In this document: positions 44,571 through 56,553 of the stretch, one piece after another
How positions within the stretch are numbered: position 1 is the first letter of the stretch
Layout of the letters: every line of letters begins with the position of its first letter
Assembly (NCBI GenBank): GCA_024291935.2
Contig: CM044322.1
Location: 66,393,405 to 66,457,404 of the forward strand
Source of the DNA: Okapia johnstoni
Lineage: Eukaryota > Chordata > Mammalia > Artiodactyla > Giraffidae
Length of the DNA stretch: 64,000 nt
Direction: 5' to 3'
Translations under genes and position numbers: made by a program
The notes under the pieces: generated by a model
Databases searched by the model: none
What the model was told of the DNA's origin: nothing
Seen by the model: the letters and a program-made list of their open reading frames with translations, nothing else

Positions 44571-45689
44571 AGTAATTTGTCAACTAATGCATTCTTTTGG
44601 GAAATAGAAGTAAAACTAAAACTGCTAATTAGTTAATAATTAAATAACAATCTTAAATGTAAGATAGGATTCATTTTAGTTGTTTAAGTTATTGTCCTCT
44701 TTTTCTCCTCTTTCCTCTTTTTCTTTCTTTTCACAGAAACCAGTACTTACAATAAACACTACCTAGACTTACAATGAAATAAAAGTATCAAAATATCTGA
44801 GTTTGAAACGTTCAGGTCAGGAGGTTAGTAAGTTACTACCATTGTGGCTCCTCTTTCTTCTATACTGGTGGTATTTTGAGGGTCAGAGTACAACTCTGGG
44901 GAAAAAAAAAAAGACTTTGAACTTGTGATTTAGTTAAGATCTTTATCTATTTGCATAACAAAACTGAGGCAAAGAATGACTAAAACTCCCTTAGCCATAG
45001 ATAATAGAACTTCAGAAGAACTGCACTCAGGTTATTAAAAGATTGATTGTAATCATTTTCTTAAAACTTTCTGCAGTGAAAATCTGAAGAGAAAATGATG
45101 TACTAGTAGTAATAATAGTGTGTTGAACAATAGAGTGTAGATTTGTGCTTTTTAATATATTGAATATGCTTTTAGCCTTCATCCTGAAGCCAAATCAATT
45201 TAAATTTTGTAATGGATGGAGTATAATTATTAAAAATTTCCTTCTTATCCCCTGCCTTTTAGTATGAATACACATAATGGTTTAAAATTATATTTATTCA
45301 ATCTATGTTCATATGACCCCTAAAATTTTATTGGAAACAAAGCAGCAATAAAACAACTGATTTAAATTATCAACATGCTTCAGTGTGAAAAAAATTAATC
45401 TGAAGAAGTACTGGAGAAATTGTATTGAATATGTGCTCCATCTAATGTAAGTTAACTAATTACACTGTTTGGATCTGTTTACGGAGAGTTGTTTTGATAG
45501 TTAAAAATCTATAGTAAAAACATTTCTCAAAATGGCACTAACAAATCTTATTAAATCATTGATTGAACAAGTGTTATTTTTGCTTTTTTAAAGATATATT
45601 TTATATTCACTTTTTGTTAAATGATTAAATATTAATGTATTATGAAGTAGTGTATATAAGCAGGACTCTCTGGGGGCTTCTGGAGACAG
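44571..45689. other. Mostly unrecognised stretch
   Basis: Contains an uninterrupted 38-nt pyrimidine run at 44695-44732 and a weak reverse MIR-like segment at about 44935-45040 ('aacaaaactgaggcaaagaa'). No gene seen. Confidence 0.4.
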
Positions 45690-46027
45690 ACCCTACCCCA
45701 TATCCTCTGCTTTAGTTTCTCTCTGAAGTACCCAGATAGTGGCATCTGATATATACTTCCAGAGTTGTGTTACAGTGGTTAAGACTATCATCAGATGGAA
45801 GAAATTAACTACTTGATGATCACAAGTCCCCAGACCTAGTGGCACCTCCTAACTATTGATATTGTTAACACCTGTGACACCACACTGTCGCCTCACCATC
45901 AACCAATCAGAGAACTCTGCATGAACTGATCATGTGCTCTGTGACATCCTTCCCCTACCTGGCCTTTATAAATGCTTTGCTGAACTGCTTAGGGAAGTTT
46001 GCTTTTTTCCAGTGCTAGCTGCCTTGT
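45690..46027 (+). mobile_element. LTR-like sequence, left part
   Basis: The blocks 'caaccaatcagagaactctg' and 'cctacctggcctttataaat' (TATAAA at 45967-45972) and 'tgctagctgccttgt' form the U3/R pattern of an old LTR in forward orientation. After the Bov-A2 insertion it continues at 46315-46348 as 'gcttcttgcttggtgccac' with a mutated polyadenylation signal. The left border and family are uncertain. Confidence 0.5.
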
Positions 46028-46303
46028 CAGAGAAGGCAATGGCAACCCACTCCAGTACTCTTGCCTAGAAAATCCCATGGACGGAGGAGCCTGGTAGGCT
46101 GCAGTCCATGGGGTCGCGAAGAGTCCGACACGGCTGAGCGACTTCACTTTCACTTTTCACTTTCATGCATTGGAGAAGGAAATGGCAACCCACTCCAGTG
46201 TTCTTGCCTGGAGAATCCCAGGGACGGCGGAGCCTGGTGGGCTGCCGTCTATGGGGTCGCACAGAGTCGGACACGACTGAAGCGACTTAGCAGCAGCAGC
46301 AGC
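46028..46303 (+). mobile_element. Bov-A2 dimeric SINE with target-site duplication
   Basis: Two tandem A monomers: 46028-46164 (starting AGAAGGCAATGGCAACCC) and 46165-46303 (starting ATGCATTGGAGAAGGAAATG), joined by the CACTTTCACTTTTCACTTTC linker, with an (AGC)n end at 46291-46306. Perfect 11-bp repeat AGCTGCCTTGT at 46017-46027 and 46304-46314. CpG sites such as GGGTCGC and GGACACGAC are kept, so it is young. Confidence 0.96.
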
Positions 46304-46314
46304 AGCTGCCTTGT

Positions 46315-46348
46315 GCTTCTTGCTTGGTGCCACAAAATAGACCTGCAC
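46315..46348 (+). mobile_element. LTR-like sequence, right part
   Basis: Continuation of the LTR-like block split by Bov-A2: 'gcttcttgcttggtgccac' then AAAATAGACC where an AATAAA would be expected. Confidence 0.45.
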
Positions 46349-46475
46349 TCTCCTTCAATTCCAGTCTCTCAATTTGTCCCTCTCCCCACTTCCCCTTTAG
46401 TAACCATGTTGGTTTTCTATACCTGTGGCTCTATTTCTGTTCTGTAAATAAGTTCATTTGTACCATTGATCGTAT
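46349..46475 (-). mobile_element. L1 3'-UTR fragment
   Basis: 'ccttcaattccagtctctc', 'cccacttcccctttagtaacc' type and 'ctgtaaataagttcatttg' blocks match the reverse complement of the artiodactyl L1 3' UTR. Only about 125 bp. Confidence 0.65.
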
Positions 46476-46693
46476 AATATCTTGTATATGATCTAAGAAG
46501 GACAAAAAAAGCTCCATGTCCTGAAAATTAGATGAGTCTCAGGGTATAGGGGAATAATGTGTTTAGGGTCAATAGTCTGTTGGAAAATAAGACATCAAAC
46601 AGTAGAACTCTTGTTAGTGGTTATTTTGTTTATTTGGAGGTAATGCAATAGAGGCGAAGGCTGGTAAGCAGGTAAAAAACTCAAGCAACCAGT

Positions 46694-46899
46694 TGTTTTT
46701 TAGTTGCTAAGTGTGTCCAACTCTTGCAACCCCTTGGACTGTAGCCTTCCAGGCTCTTCTTTTCATGGGATTTCCCAAACAAGGATACTGGAGTGGGTTG
46801 CCTTTTACCTCTCTAGGGGATCTTCCTGACCCAGGGATTGAATCTGTGTCCTTTGCACTAGCAGATGGATTCTTCACCACTAAGCCATCAGGGAAGCCC
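46694..46899 (-). mobile_element. Bov-tA SINE with target-site duplication
   Basis: Reverse Bov-tA (tail TTGTTTTTTAGTTGC, head ending CATCAGGGAAGCCC) between perfect 12-bp repeats CAAGCAACCAGT at 46682-46693 and 46900-46911. Confidence 0.94.
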
Positions 46900-46927
46900 C
46901 AAGCAACCAGTAGGAGTACCTTCAGTG

Positions 46928-47390
46928 CAGTCAGTTCAGTTCAGTCACTCAGTCGTGTCCGACTCTTTGTGACCCAATGAACTACAGCATGCCAGGCCTT
47001 CCTTTCCATTGCCAACTCCTGGAGCTTATTCAAACTCATGTCCGTAGAGTCAGTAATGCCATCAAACCATCACATCCTCTGTCATCCCTTTCTACTCCCA
47101 CCTTCAATCTTTCCCAGCATCAGGGTCTTTTCAAATGAATCAATTCTTCACATTAAGTGGCCAAAATATTGGAATTTCAGCTTCAGCATCAGTCTTTCCC
47201 AAGGATATTCAGGACTGATTTCCTTTATGATGGACTGGTTGGATCTCTTTGCAGTCCAAGGGGCTCTCAAGAGTCTTCTCCACCACAGTTCAAAAGCATC
47301 AATTCTTTGGTGCTCAGGTTTCTTTACGGTCCAACTCTCACATCTATACATGACTACTGGAAAAATCATAGCTTTGACTAGACAGACCTT
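46928..47390 (-). mobile_element. BovB 3'-end fragment
   Basis: From the 3' terminus CAGTTCAGTTCAGTCACTCA through the C-terminal coding part to 'ctagacagacctt', about 460 bp. The frame 47396-47148 corresponds to the VVMYRCESWTVKK-type C-terminal domain. Confidence 0.92.
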
Positions 47391-47703
47391 CATCACATTT
47401 TATTGGTAGGAATGGAGCCAAACAACTAAAGAAGCAGCAGGAAGAGCACTAAAAGCCCAGAAAACTCTAGTACAAATTAGGTTTTCCTGACACAGACCCA
47501 ATGACTAGATGAACTTAGGGGAAGGGCATTGTTCACCAAAAGAAAGTACACATTCAGAACAGCATTATGGGCAAGGATGTTTGGCTTCTGGGTCTTCTGA
47601 GTACTAAGATCAGGGCAGATACTCTTCATTTCCTTGACATCTTTACCTTTGGACAACTATTCTCAGAGATTTGGGAAAAACAAGATCCAAACATTTAGAT
47701 AGG
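47391..47703. other. Unrecognised stretch
   Basis: No repeat or gene recognised. Confidence 0.4.
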
Positions 47704-47706
47704 TGC

Positions 47707-47905
47707 CATCCCAATTGGCTAAGATGGTAAAGAGTCTGCTTGCAAATCAGGAGACCCGGGTTTGATCCCTGGGTCAGGAAGATCTCCTGGAGAAGTAAAT
47801 GGCAACCCACTCCAGTATTTTTGCCTGGAAAATCCCATGGACAGAGAAGCTTGGCGGGCTGCAGTCCATTGGGTCACAGAGTCAGACAAGACTGAGCGAC
47901 TTCAC
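47707..47905 (+). mobile_element. Bov-tA SINE
   Basis: Forward Bov-tA (CCAATTGGCTAAGATGG head region, 'ggtttgatccctgggtcag', CTGAGCGACTTCACTAAA end), with fairly low divergence. Confidence 0.92.
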
Positions 47906-48378
47906 TAAATGATCAGAAATGAGAGGAACATGGAGATATGCGGGGGGAAGGAAATTTTCTATTCCCTTATTGCAACAACAGTTTGAGGAGTTTAATTTCT
48001 CATATTTTTCTTTGTCTATAAATGTCCCTAACAAAAGCCTATTAATGGGGACAAATCAGAAGATTGGTTGACATGGGAGAAAATGCATATGGTAATACTT
48101 TCTGAAAGAATAACTGTTTATATTCCATTTAACCAGCATGGACTAAAATTATATTTTAGTTTTCCACTAGCTTTATTATAATAGCTGCATCCATCTAAAG
48201 GAATCATCTATTTGTAAAGAAATACGAAGTAGAAATGTGGGCTTGGGCACAAAGGGATTTTTGTTTTTTCCAAATATGTCCATAGAAATGATGAATAAGT
48301 CTCCATGGGGATATGTTTTTGGTCTCTTTGAAGTAATTTTGTATTTTATGCCTTATTTGTCTCTTTCATCTTAAAAGG
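47906..48378. other. Unrecognised stretch
   Basis: No repeat or gene recognised. Confidence 0.4.
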
Positions 48379-49417
48379 GAATTGTGGAAAATTCTGAAAG
48401 AGATGGGAATACCAAATCACCTGACCTGTCTCTTGAGAAACCTGTACGCAGTCAGGAAGCAACAGTTAGAACTGGACATGGAACAACAGACTGGTTCCAA
48501 ATAGGAAAAGGAGGACTTCAAGGCTGTATATTGTCACCATGCTTATTTAACTTAGATGCAGAGTACATCATGAGAAACGCTGGGCTGGAGGAAGCACAAG
48601 CTGGGATCAAAATTGCCGGGAGAAATATCTATAACCTCAGATATGCAGATGACACCACCCTTATGGCAGAAAGTGAAGAAGAACTAAAGAGCCTCTTGAT
48701 GAAAGTGAAAGAGGAGAGTGAAAAAGTTGACTTAAAGCTCAACATTCAGAAAACCGAGATCATGGATTCTGGTCCCATCACTTCATGGCAGATAGATGGG
48801 GAAACAGTGGAAACAGTGGCTGACTTTTTTTTTCTTGGCTCCAAAAACGCTGCAGATGGTGATTGCAGCCATGAAATTTAAAGACCCTTACTCCTTGGAA
48901 GGAAAGTTATGACCAACCTCGATAGCATATTAAAAAGCAGAGACATTACTTTGCCAACAAAGGTCCGTCTAGTCAAGGCTATGGTTTTTCCAGTGGTCAT
49001 GTATGGATGTGAGAGTTGGACTATAAAGAAAGCTGAGCGCTGAAGAGTGGATGCTTTTGAATTATGGTGTTGGAGAAGACTCTTGAGAGTCCTTTGGACT
49101 GCAAGGAGATCCAACCAGTCCGTCCTAAAGGAGATCAGTCCTGGGTGTTCATTGGAAGGACTGATGTTGAAGCTGAAACTCCAATACTTTGGCCACCTGG
49201 TGCAAAGAGCTGACTCATTGGAAAAGATCCTGATCCTGGGAAAGATTGAGGGCAGGAGAAGAAGGGGACGACAGAGGATGAGATGGTTGGATGGCATCAC
49301 CAACTTGATGGACATGGGTTTGGGTGAACTCAGGGAGTTATTGATGGACAGGGATGCCTGACGTGCTATGGTTCATGGGGTCACAAAGAGTCGGACACGA
49401 CTGAGCAATTGAACTGA
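48379..49417 (+). mobile_element. BovB 3' third, forward, well conserved
   Basis: Begins in the reverse transcriptase (the 'ttgtggaaaattctgaaaga' block) and ends CTGAGCAATTGAACTGA, about 1.04 kb. It is one of the better preserved copies. No clear target-site duplication. Confidence 0.93.
48384..49361 (+). pseudogene. BovB RT and C-terminal coding fragment
   Basis: The frame 48384-48881 carries TDWFQIGKGGLQGCILSP and catalytic RYADDTTLMA (about 48639-48667), ending at TAA 48879-48881 in a HEI-stop where other copies read HEIKRRLLL. The downstream frame 49047-49361 holds the C-terminal LWCWRRLLRVLW and MRWLDGITN blocks. The endonuclease is absent, so the fragment is inactive. Confidence 0.85.
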
Positions 49418-49504
49418 TTGTACCAGCACTGAAAATTCTACTAGATTTTGCATACAACGTCTTTGATCTTGCTGCTCATTCTTATATTAGCAGGTTCTAA
49501 ATCA

Positions 49505-49840
49505 GGTGTATGATTTGCTCACTTATATCCTTCCAGGCTTTGCCAAAATGTCACCTTTGTTGTGAGACTTTCCTTGGGCCACTCAACTTAAAATTATAGC
49601 CCTCCCTAGTGACTTTGTTCCCACTTTATGTTCCTCTTAAAATCCTCACCATTATGTATAATACAAGGCATTTGTCTTATAAGTCTTGTTCCAGATAGAT
49701 TTCCGCTACAAAACTGGAAGCTCCATTCAGTCTATTTTCTCTTTTTTTGTTGTTCTTAGTTAAATCCCCACAATCTAGAGTAGTGCCTGGCACAGGAAGT
49801 TCTCATTATACATTCATTGAATTAATGAGTAGACAATGAA
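49505..49840 (+). mobile_element. L2 LINE 3' end (ancient)
   Basis: A long run of matching blocks in order: 'ccaggctttgccaaaatgtc', 'agactttccttgggccact', 'gttcccactttatgttcctc', 'aaactggaagctccattcag', 'gtagtgcctggcacaggaag' and a final CATTGAATTAATGAG. This is the forward L2 3' region, shared across mammals. Confidence 0.8.
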
Positions 49841-50695
49841 GGGATAAATTACTGGGACGCAGAGAGTGAATAACAGAAACGTATTTCATGTACTAGCATG
49901 ATCTCCTTATGAAAAACAAAGCTAAACTAAAAGTATGTCTCTTGATTGCAAGCAATTGTTTTAATCCTGGAAGGGAACAGCTAAGGTTTATACCCTTAAA
50001 GAAAATGAAACTATTCTGACACTAGGAAAGTTTTTTCTTCCATGCAACAGAAGAAAAGCAAATTTAAAATAACTGAATGAAGAGACCAAACTTATAAATA
50101 GAAATGAAACAAAAATGATGTATTATTTCATCCATAAGATTATCAGAATCCAGGAAGCTGAAAAATGTCAGGCTTTGTCAAGGAGGGGAGAAATGAAAAC
50201 CAGAGTACCTATGCTCTTTTAGTTGCAGTCATGTTGAAACCCAAGAAGCACACTCAGGAATTCAGCAGTTTCACTTTCTGTTAAAGTTTTCAGGAGTACA
50301 TACAAGGTGACACTGATTTTGATGCCAAATGAGACAGGGAGAGCAAGAGAGAGATGAAAGAAAGGAAACAATTTCATGAATAAAGCAGCAGCTCATTGAA
50401 CTTAGCAAGTTTACAAAAAGCATAATAGTCAAATGAAAAATGAGATACATGAGAAATATAGTTAGTTTATAAAAAAATAAAGTCCTGGTTTGTAGTGTTT
50501 TGCCATTACCATGTTGTAAATAAGCTGTGGCTGATTTCAGGCTACTGATGTGAAAATGAATCAGTGAGCTTTTTCAAGCCTATACTAGCCAGATCCAGCA
50601 TCCATCAACTAAAGATACAACTCAAAAGTACATTTTGAGTAGAAAGGGCACATTTCTTCAACCATATTTTGGAAACAGTCATAAAAGCTCAGTTC
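49841..50695. other. Unrecognised stretch
   Basis: No repeat or gene recognised; purine-rich GAGAGA-type sequence near 50335-50360. Confidence 0.4.
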
Positions 50696-50800
50696 ATCTT
50701 CCAATGCAGAGGGTGCAGTTTCGACCCCTGGTCAAGAAGCTAGGATCCCACATGTCTTGTGGCCAAGAAACCAAGACATAAAACAAAAGCAATATTGAAA
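50696..50800 (+). mobile_element. CHR-type SINE, partial
   Basis: 'cttccaatgcagagggtgca', 'ttcgacccctggtcaagaag' and 'ctaggatcccacatgtc' match the body and tail of the SINE at 42057. The head is missing. An A-rich tail follows. Confidence 0.75.
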
Positions 50801-53800
50801 AAAATTCAAAAAGAGTTTAAAAATGGTCCTCATTAAAAAATAATCTTAAAAAATCTTAGTTACATAATGTTACATATTCTATCTAGATACACATATATAG
50901 TAAAAATGTGTATATACCCCAGATTTATTTTAGTTTCTTTTTTTTTTTTTGAGAAGATTAAAAGGTCATTTGAGGACAAAGTGAAGTAAAAATAATTAAA
51001 AAGTGGTCATATTTTACTTCAGATATTTCTATAATATTTTACCTTACTGACTTAAATAGTTACTTGAAAGAAACAAGTATTATTAAACTTTTGAATTCTG
51101 GATGATAGGAATATGATTATTTCTATTTAGTATCCATTTTTGTTATATTTTAAAATTTTTGTCTAAATAAAATTTAAGAGAAAATAAATACTCTAAAAGA
51201 AATCAGAAGCACAGATATAAGCATCATAGTGACACAGGCTTAAATGAAATCACTATGATGGTGGAAAGTGGTATAAAGATTTCAGATGAGTTCTTGTCAA
51301 CCACATTGTTGTATGTCTGCTTCAGAGAATCAAAGCTATAAATGAGGAAAGATTTAAGAATTATTTAGTGAATAAATAGTCCTTTAAATATGTGGAAGCT
51401 TAGTCTAGTTTTATTGTTACTACCAACAAATACTGGAAAATGGGAAGATACTTTAAAATCAGAATGATTTAAGTATTTCTCTTATATATAATGCAATATA
51501 CAAAAGAAAAACCCACTCAGACTATTGAATATAATTGTAGATCTTGCACTTGAAAAAAATGTGGTGGAATTTCAGAAATCTAGTCTGGGAGTGATATGCT
51601 TGATTTTGAATGAGGGTGACCATGTAATTTACCAATAAAACTTGGGTACTTTCTGAATGAAACATTAATTTCCGAATGAAACAGTAATTGTGCCTGAGCA
51701 AGAGGTGTGAACCTGTAAACGAGGATTTATACCCAAGTTATATATAAACGGTAATTTTTACTGAAATATATGGATTGCAAATGAGAAAGTATATGCTTTG
51801 AAGTCACAATGAAATTCTCAACAGTTTAGACACGATAAGCAATTGGATCAGGAGAATCTACAAGAGAACTGAAAAGAAAAGACAAGTAAAAAAGCATTTT
51901 GGAAAACACTGCTATGATTTTCTCTCCAAATGAACCCACAGAACAAACATATTCCAAAAAGCAGTTGGTTAATACTAATGTATCCAATTCCTTAGTGAAA
52001 GTTATCATGAAGAAAATACTCAGAAAGGACAAAACTATCATGAATTTACGTCTTAAATATACTTAGAAGTATGAATATACATTATTTGGTGAAAGTAATA
52101 ATTTAACCATCTCCTATGTCATCTAGACAGTTGACCCATTTTCCAAAAACTTTACAAAATATGTTTGCATTAGTTTTAACCAAATGTTTTTTGGAATATT
52201 GTTGTCCTGTGTGTTCATTCAGAGAGACGATCATAGCAGTGTTTTCTAAAATTAGACAGATGCTGCTTTCTTTGATATCTCGGATTTTCTGAAGGGAAGA
52301 AAATCACTGCCTATGACTGAGATAAAAAATCTGCAGTTATCCTCTTGTCGAGGTGTTTATTGATGAATCAGACCTGCTAAATTGTCAAACCATGCAATTT
52401 CCTTGTTTCTGTGGTTGTTTGTTCCAGAGCCAGAATGAGAAAATCAGCAGAGTAGGCAGTGATTTTTCTTTCCTTTGTCATTCTATGAGACAAGGTATAT
52501 TTCCTCTATTCTTCAAAGATACACTTTCTGCAACCACTTCGTAGAATTTTGGAATCATGAAAAACTATTCAAACTATGTCCCATTCTTTAGGGAAATTAC
52601 TATATTCACATGATAAATAATCTTAATTCATTTTTAGTGATTCAGATATCTCGGTGCATTCCTGTGGGTTTAGGTGAATCATCTTTATGAAGTCATTCTT
52701 AAATTACACAAAATTAAAGTCAAAATAAACCTTGCAATTGCAGTCATGGAATACATACAAGCATATATATATATATATATAAAATCCATACACATATGAA
52801 TTATATATATGACTTCTGCAGTGTGCACTAACTTTGTCATTAAAACATTTCAAAGAAAGAGAAAATGATGGATATCTGTTTATTAAGAGATATACAAAGT
52901 ACTTACTAATGAGAGAGGGAAAATCCTCATAAAAGTGAAGAGCTTGATTTTACTGGTGAGACAATACAGTGACAATGCAATTAAAAAATACATTTAATTT
53001 TGAGGACAGAAAATACAGGATACTCTTAAAAGTGATAGACATCATCATATAAATTCTACTTCCAAAACCTAATTTTATGACAATTATTTTCAAGCCAGAA
53101 CAATGGTTTGATACCATGTAAGGCTTAGAATTAATTTTGTAACTTATTTAAGCAATTGCAGGTTTTATTACAAGAAAAATATTTCTATCAGTGTAAATCT
53201 TCCTCTTTAAAGATGAATTGTCAGTTGCTAATATGCAGTAATACTTCAGGCTCATATAGAAATACTGATTGTGTAATTTAAAAAGCAGTGAAATAATTTC
53301 CTGCTCATTTTCCTTCTTGATTCATAACTTTGGGACATTTAGCTACATTTGTACTTCTTTAATGTAACAAATAATTTAAATGTTGTTTGAACCTACTATA
53401 AGGTTGCCATGTCTCTGTGTCAAATACAAAATTAAAATTAACATCAGACGCAGGAAAAGAAGTATCTACTATTCTCACAGTAATATTTTACCAAGGAAAT
53501 TTAACACAATTTAACTCAAGTTTAACTCAATTGTATCTCAATACTCTTTGCTACTGAAAAAAAAGGCAGTCAGACAAAAAGAGATTAGAATATTAAGTCT
53601 TCCCCACTAATTATCAATACTTCTTTAAAATCAGATATACAGAAGTGTTGAAATTATTCATTTATCTTGTTGAGTTTCATCTCATTCATTTAACCAAAAT
53701 AAAATTGTATAATTGACAGGATACAATTCTGAGGAAGCTTTGATATATCTTGAGTAATTTAATATTTTATTTCAAAGTTAATCCTCTCTGAGTATGTTTT

Positions 53801-54206
53801 TCAAACACAAGTTCTCTGTAGAGATGCTATTTTTCTCAGTCTTGTTTTATTTTGCTAATTTTTCAAATGGATTTGACCTTGATGCTCTTAGGTTTCTCAT
53901 TCTTATATGAATTTAGTCAGTCATTCTTAGGTAAATTTCCTTCTGAGATGTGAAAACATCTCTTTACTACTCTTATCTGTACTATTTTTAAAAAAATTGA
54001 CTCTATTCCCTATATGGGACACACTTTTATTTCCACTCACACTCACAGGAGTCTGAGCCCTTTTAGCTAACTTTCATTTCTCTGAGGCACCACTTATCTA
54101 CTATCAGACCAGACGAAGTGCCTTCTGATTTCAGACTATTTTCCTTGGGACCATAGTGCCTTCTTGTGATTATCTTTTAGCTATTTTATTGTTTGCCTAT
54201 TCTACC
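50801..54206. other. Quiet stretch, 3.4 kb without recognised repeats
   Basis: This is the longest block in the window with no element I can name. A T-run lies at 50938-50951 and a (TA)n run at 52763-52781. Frames are short and none looks like an exon. It may hold old, unalignable repeats. Confidence 0.45.
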
Positions 54207-54292
54207 AGTCAATCCTACAGGAAATCAACCCTGAATATTCATTGGAAGAACTGATGCAGAAGCTCCAATACTTTCTCACTGATGTGAAGAGC
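54207..54292 (+). mobile_element. Short BovB internal fragment
   Basis: 'accagtcaatcctacagga', 'tgaatattcattggaagaac' and 'tgatgtgaagagcc' match BovB just upstream of its 3' end. It is cut off on the right by the L1. Confidence 0.85.
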
Positions 54293-54862
54293 CAAGACAT
54301 GGAAGCAGCCTAGACGTCCATTGGCAGACGAGTGAATAAGAAAGCTATGCTACATATACACAATGGAATATTACTCAGCTATAAAAAAGAATACATTTGA
54401 GTCATTTCTAATGAGGTCAATGAAACTGGAACTATTATACAGAATGAAGTAAGTCAGAATGAGAAACACCAATACTGTATATTAATACATATATATGGAA
54501 TTTAGAAAGATGGTAGTGATGACCCTATATGCAAGACAGCAAAAGAGACACAGATATAAAGAACAGACTTTTGGACTCTGTAGGAGAAGGCAAGGGAGGG
54601 ATGATTTGAGAGGATAACATTGAAACATGTATATTACCATATATAAAATAGATGACCAGTGTAAGTTCAATGCACGAAGCAGTACACTCAAAGCCGGTGC
54701 ATTGGGACAACCCAGAGGGATGGGGTGGGGAGGGAGGTTGGAGGGGTTTCAGGATGGGGGGGACACATGTGTACCCATGGCTGATTCATGTCAATGTATG
54801 GCAAAACCTGCCACAATATTGTAAAGTGATTATCCTCCAAATAAAATAAATTAATTAATTTC
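54293..54862 (+). mobile_element. L1 3' end with poly(A), young type
   Basis: Starts inside the ORF2 C-terminus ('gacatggaagcagcctagac', 'acacaatggaatattactca'), then the 3' UTR ('gtacccatggctgattcatg') and an AATAAAATAAATTAATTAAT tail. It is 5'-truncated to about 570 bp. Confidence 0.92.
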
Positions 54863-55349
54863 AAAATAAGTAAATAAACATGCATCTGTCCTGCCAACCC
54901 AGATTTCAAGTTACAAACAAATAACAAGAACAAAGAGAACTTTTAAAAGCTGGCTCACTGCAAGTTCATGTTATCTAACTTGATAGAAGACCAGGTGCCA
55001 CCCTCTTATTCATCCTAAGGCATTCCCTGTGGGCCTCTAGGCTCAGCCTATACTAACCCTGTCTTCAGACAGTGCAACTTTGATGTTGGGGGAAATAGAT
55101 TATAGAAAGGAAGAATTTGGGCTGGAAGGAGCAAACCCTTGGACCTTTCGGTTTTGTTCTGGCAACTTATTTCTACCAAACGGGTTTATTTTTTTTTTTT
55201 TGGAAGTGTGTTCTGTAGCTGATATTATGTTACTAGATGTCTATGTGTATACATAAGTATTATTTAGTGCACAATATTAGTTTTTTAAGACTGTGTCTTT
55301 GCTAAGATGCTGAGCCCTCAGATCAAAACCCTGATATCTACCCATGTTT
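54863..55349. other. Unrecognised stretch
   Basis: No repeat or gene recognised; a T-run lies at 55189-55201. Confidence 0.4.
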
Positions 55350-55502
55350 CTTTTTCTTTTTAATTTATTTATTTTAATTGGAGGCTAATTACTTTACAAT
55401 ATTTAGTGGGTTTTGCCATACATTGACATGAATCAGCCATGGGTGTACATGTGTTCCCCATCCTGAACCCCCTTTCCACCTCCCTCCCCATCCCATCCCT
55501 CT
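55350..55502 (-). mobile_element. L1 3'-UTR tail
   Basis: Reverse L1 terminus: a T-rich start, then 'attggaggctaattacttta', 'ttgacatgaatcagccatgg' and 'catcccatccctctt'. About 150 bp, heavily 5'-truncated. Confidence 0.9.
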
Positions 55503-56040
55503 TAAATCTTGTTGTTATATGGATTTCCTAATGATCATCTTATATTCTGAAAATAACTTAATAGCACATTTCCCATTGATGTTTCAGTTATCAGTTGGAA
55601 CAATATGATTTCTCCTATGTAAACTTCCTTAATGTTCTGTTTTTTCTAGTACTTTGGGACAAGGATCACATTTTCAATCCTCTTTCCTTACATTCAGTTA
55701 CTTTCCCCACATTACCTGGGTGTTCTCTGCATCACGTATTCCCAGGTTATCTCTAAAGCAAGATTTTGGGGTGAGATTTCTATAGACTCTTTCTTTTCTT
55801 TTGTACCTCATTCTACATATCTGTTGCCGCTACATTTCAGCCACAGAACTACACAAGATACTGAGTTATAACCACAACAATTATCATTTTACAGGGAAAA
55901 TGTCCAAATCTCCCCCAATTTATGTGACACTTTCTAAAAATATCTATTTTTAAAATTTTTATAGAAATTATTATATTATTTCAGTGCTCCTTGAATCTCT
56001 CTCCTTTGGCTTTACTTACCCATGGACCTCTACATTATCC
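55503..56040. other. Unrecognised stretch
   Basis: No repeat or gene recognised. Confidence 0.4.
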
Positions 56041-56283
56041 TTTTTTTTAAAAAATTTTATTTATTTATTTATTTTACTTAACAATATTGTATTGGTTTTG
56101 CCATACATTGACATGAATCCGCCATGGGTGTACAAGTGTTCCCCTTCCAGAACCCCCCTCCCACCTCCCTCCCCATCCCATCCCTCTGGGTCATCCCAGC
56201 GCACCAGCCCCGAACAACCTGTATCATGCATCAAACCTGGACTGGCGATTAGTTTCACATATAATAATTTACATGCTTCAGTG
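56041..56283 (-). mobile_element. L1 3'-UTR tail
   Basis: Reverse young-type L1 terminus: T-run, (TTTA)n, 'acattgacatgaatccgcca', 'ctctgggtcatcccagcgca' and 'aacctggactggcgattag'. CpGs retained in the last two blocks suggest a recent insertion. Confidence 0.92.
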
Positions 56284-56329
56284 CCAAAATAGCTATTTCT
56301 TAATACCAGCTTTATCCATCATAATGTGT

Positions 56330-56546
56330 GTGTGTGGGGGGCTCATTTGCTCGGTGGTGTCCGATTCTTTGCAACCTTGTAGACTGTAGTCTGCCCGGCT
56401 CCTCTATCTATGGGATTCTCCAGTCAAGAATACTGGAGTGGATTTTCGTTTTTTTCCCTCCAGGGAATCTTCCCAACCAAGGGATCAAACCCGCATCTCC
56501 TACATTGCGGGCAGATTGTTTACCACTGAACCATCTGAGAAGTCCC
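56330..56546 (-). mobile_element. Bov-tA SINE
   Basis: Reverse Bov-tA (GCTCATTTGCTCGGTGGTGT tail side; head ending CCATCTGAGAAGTCCC). A 7-bp repeat ATCCATC at 56314-56320 and 56547-56553 may be its target-site duplication. The first half of a 192-codon frame at 56328-56906 is this SINE read in sense, so that frame is not a gene. Confidence 0.92.
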
Positions 56547-56553
56547 ATCCATC

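Noticed and set aside
46291..46306. (AGC)n as a possible coding triplet repeat
   Set aside because: It is the normal 3' end of Bov-A2 and not part of an exon.
54627..54849. Overlapping 65-codon frames in G-rich sequence
   Set aside because: They are in the L1 3' UTR and have no known protein.
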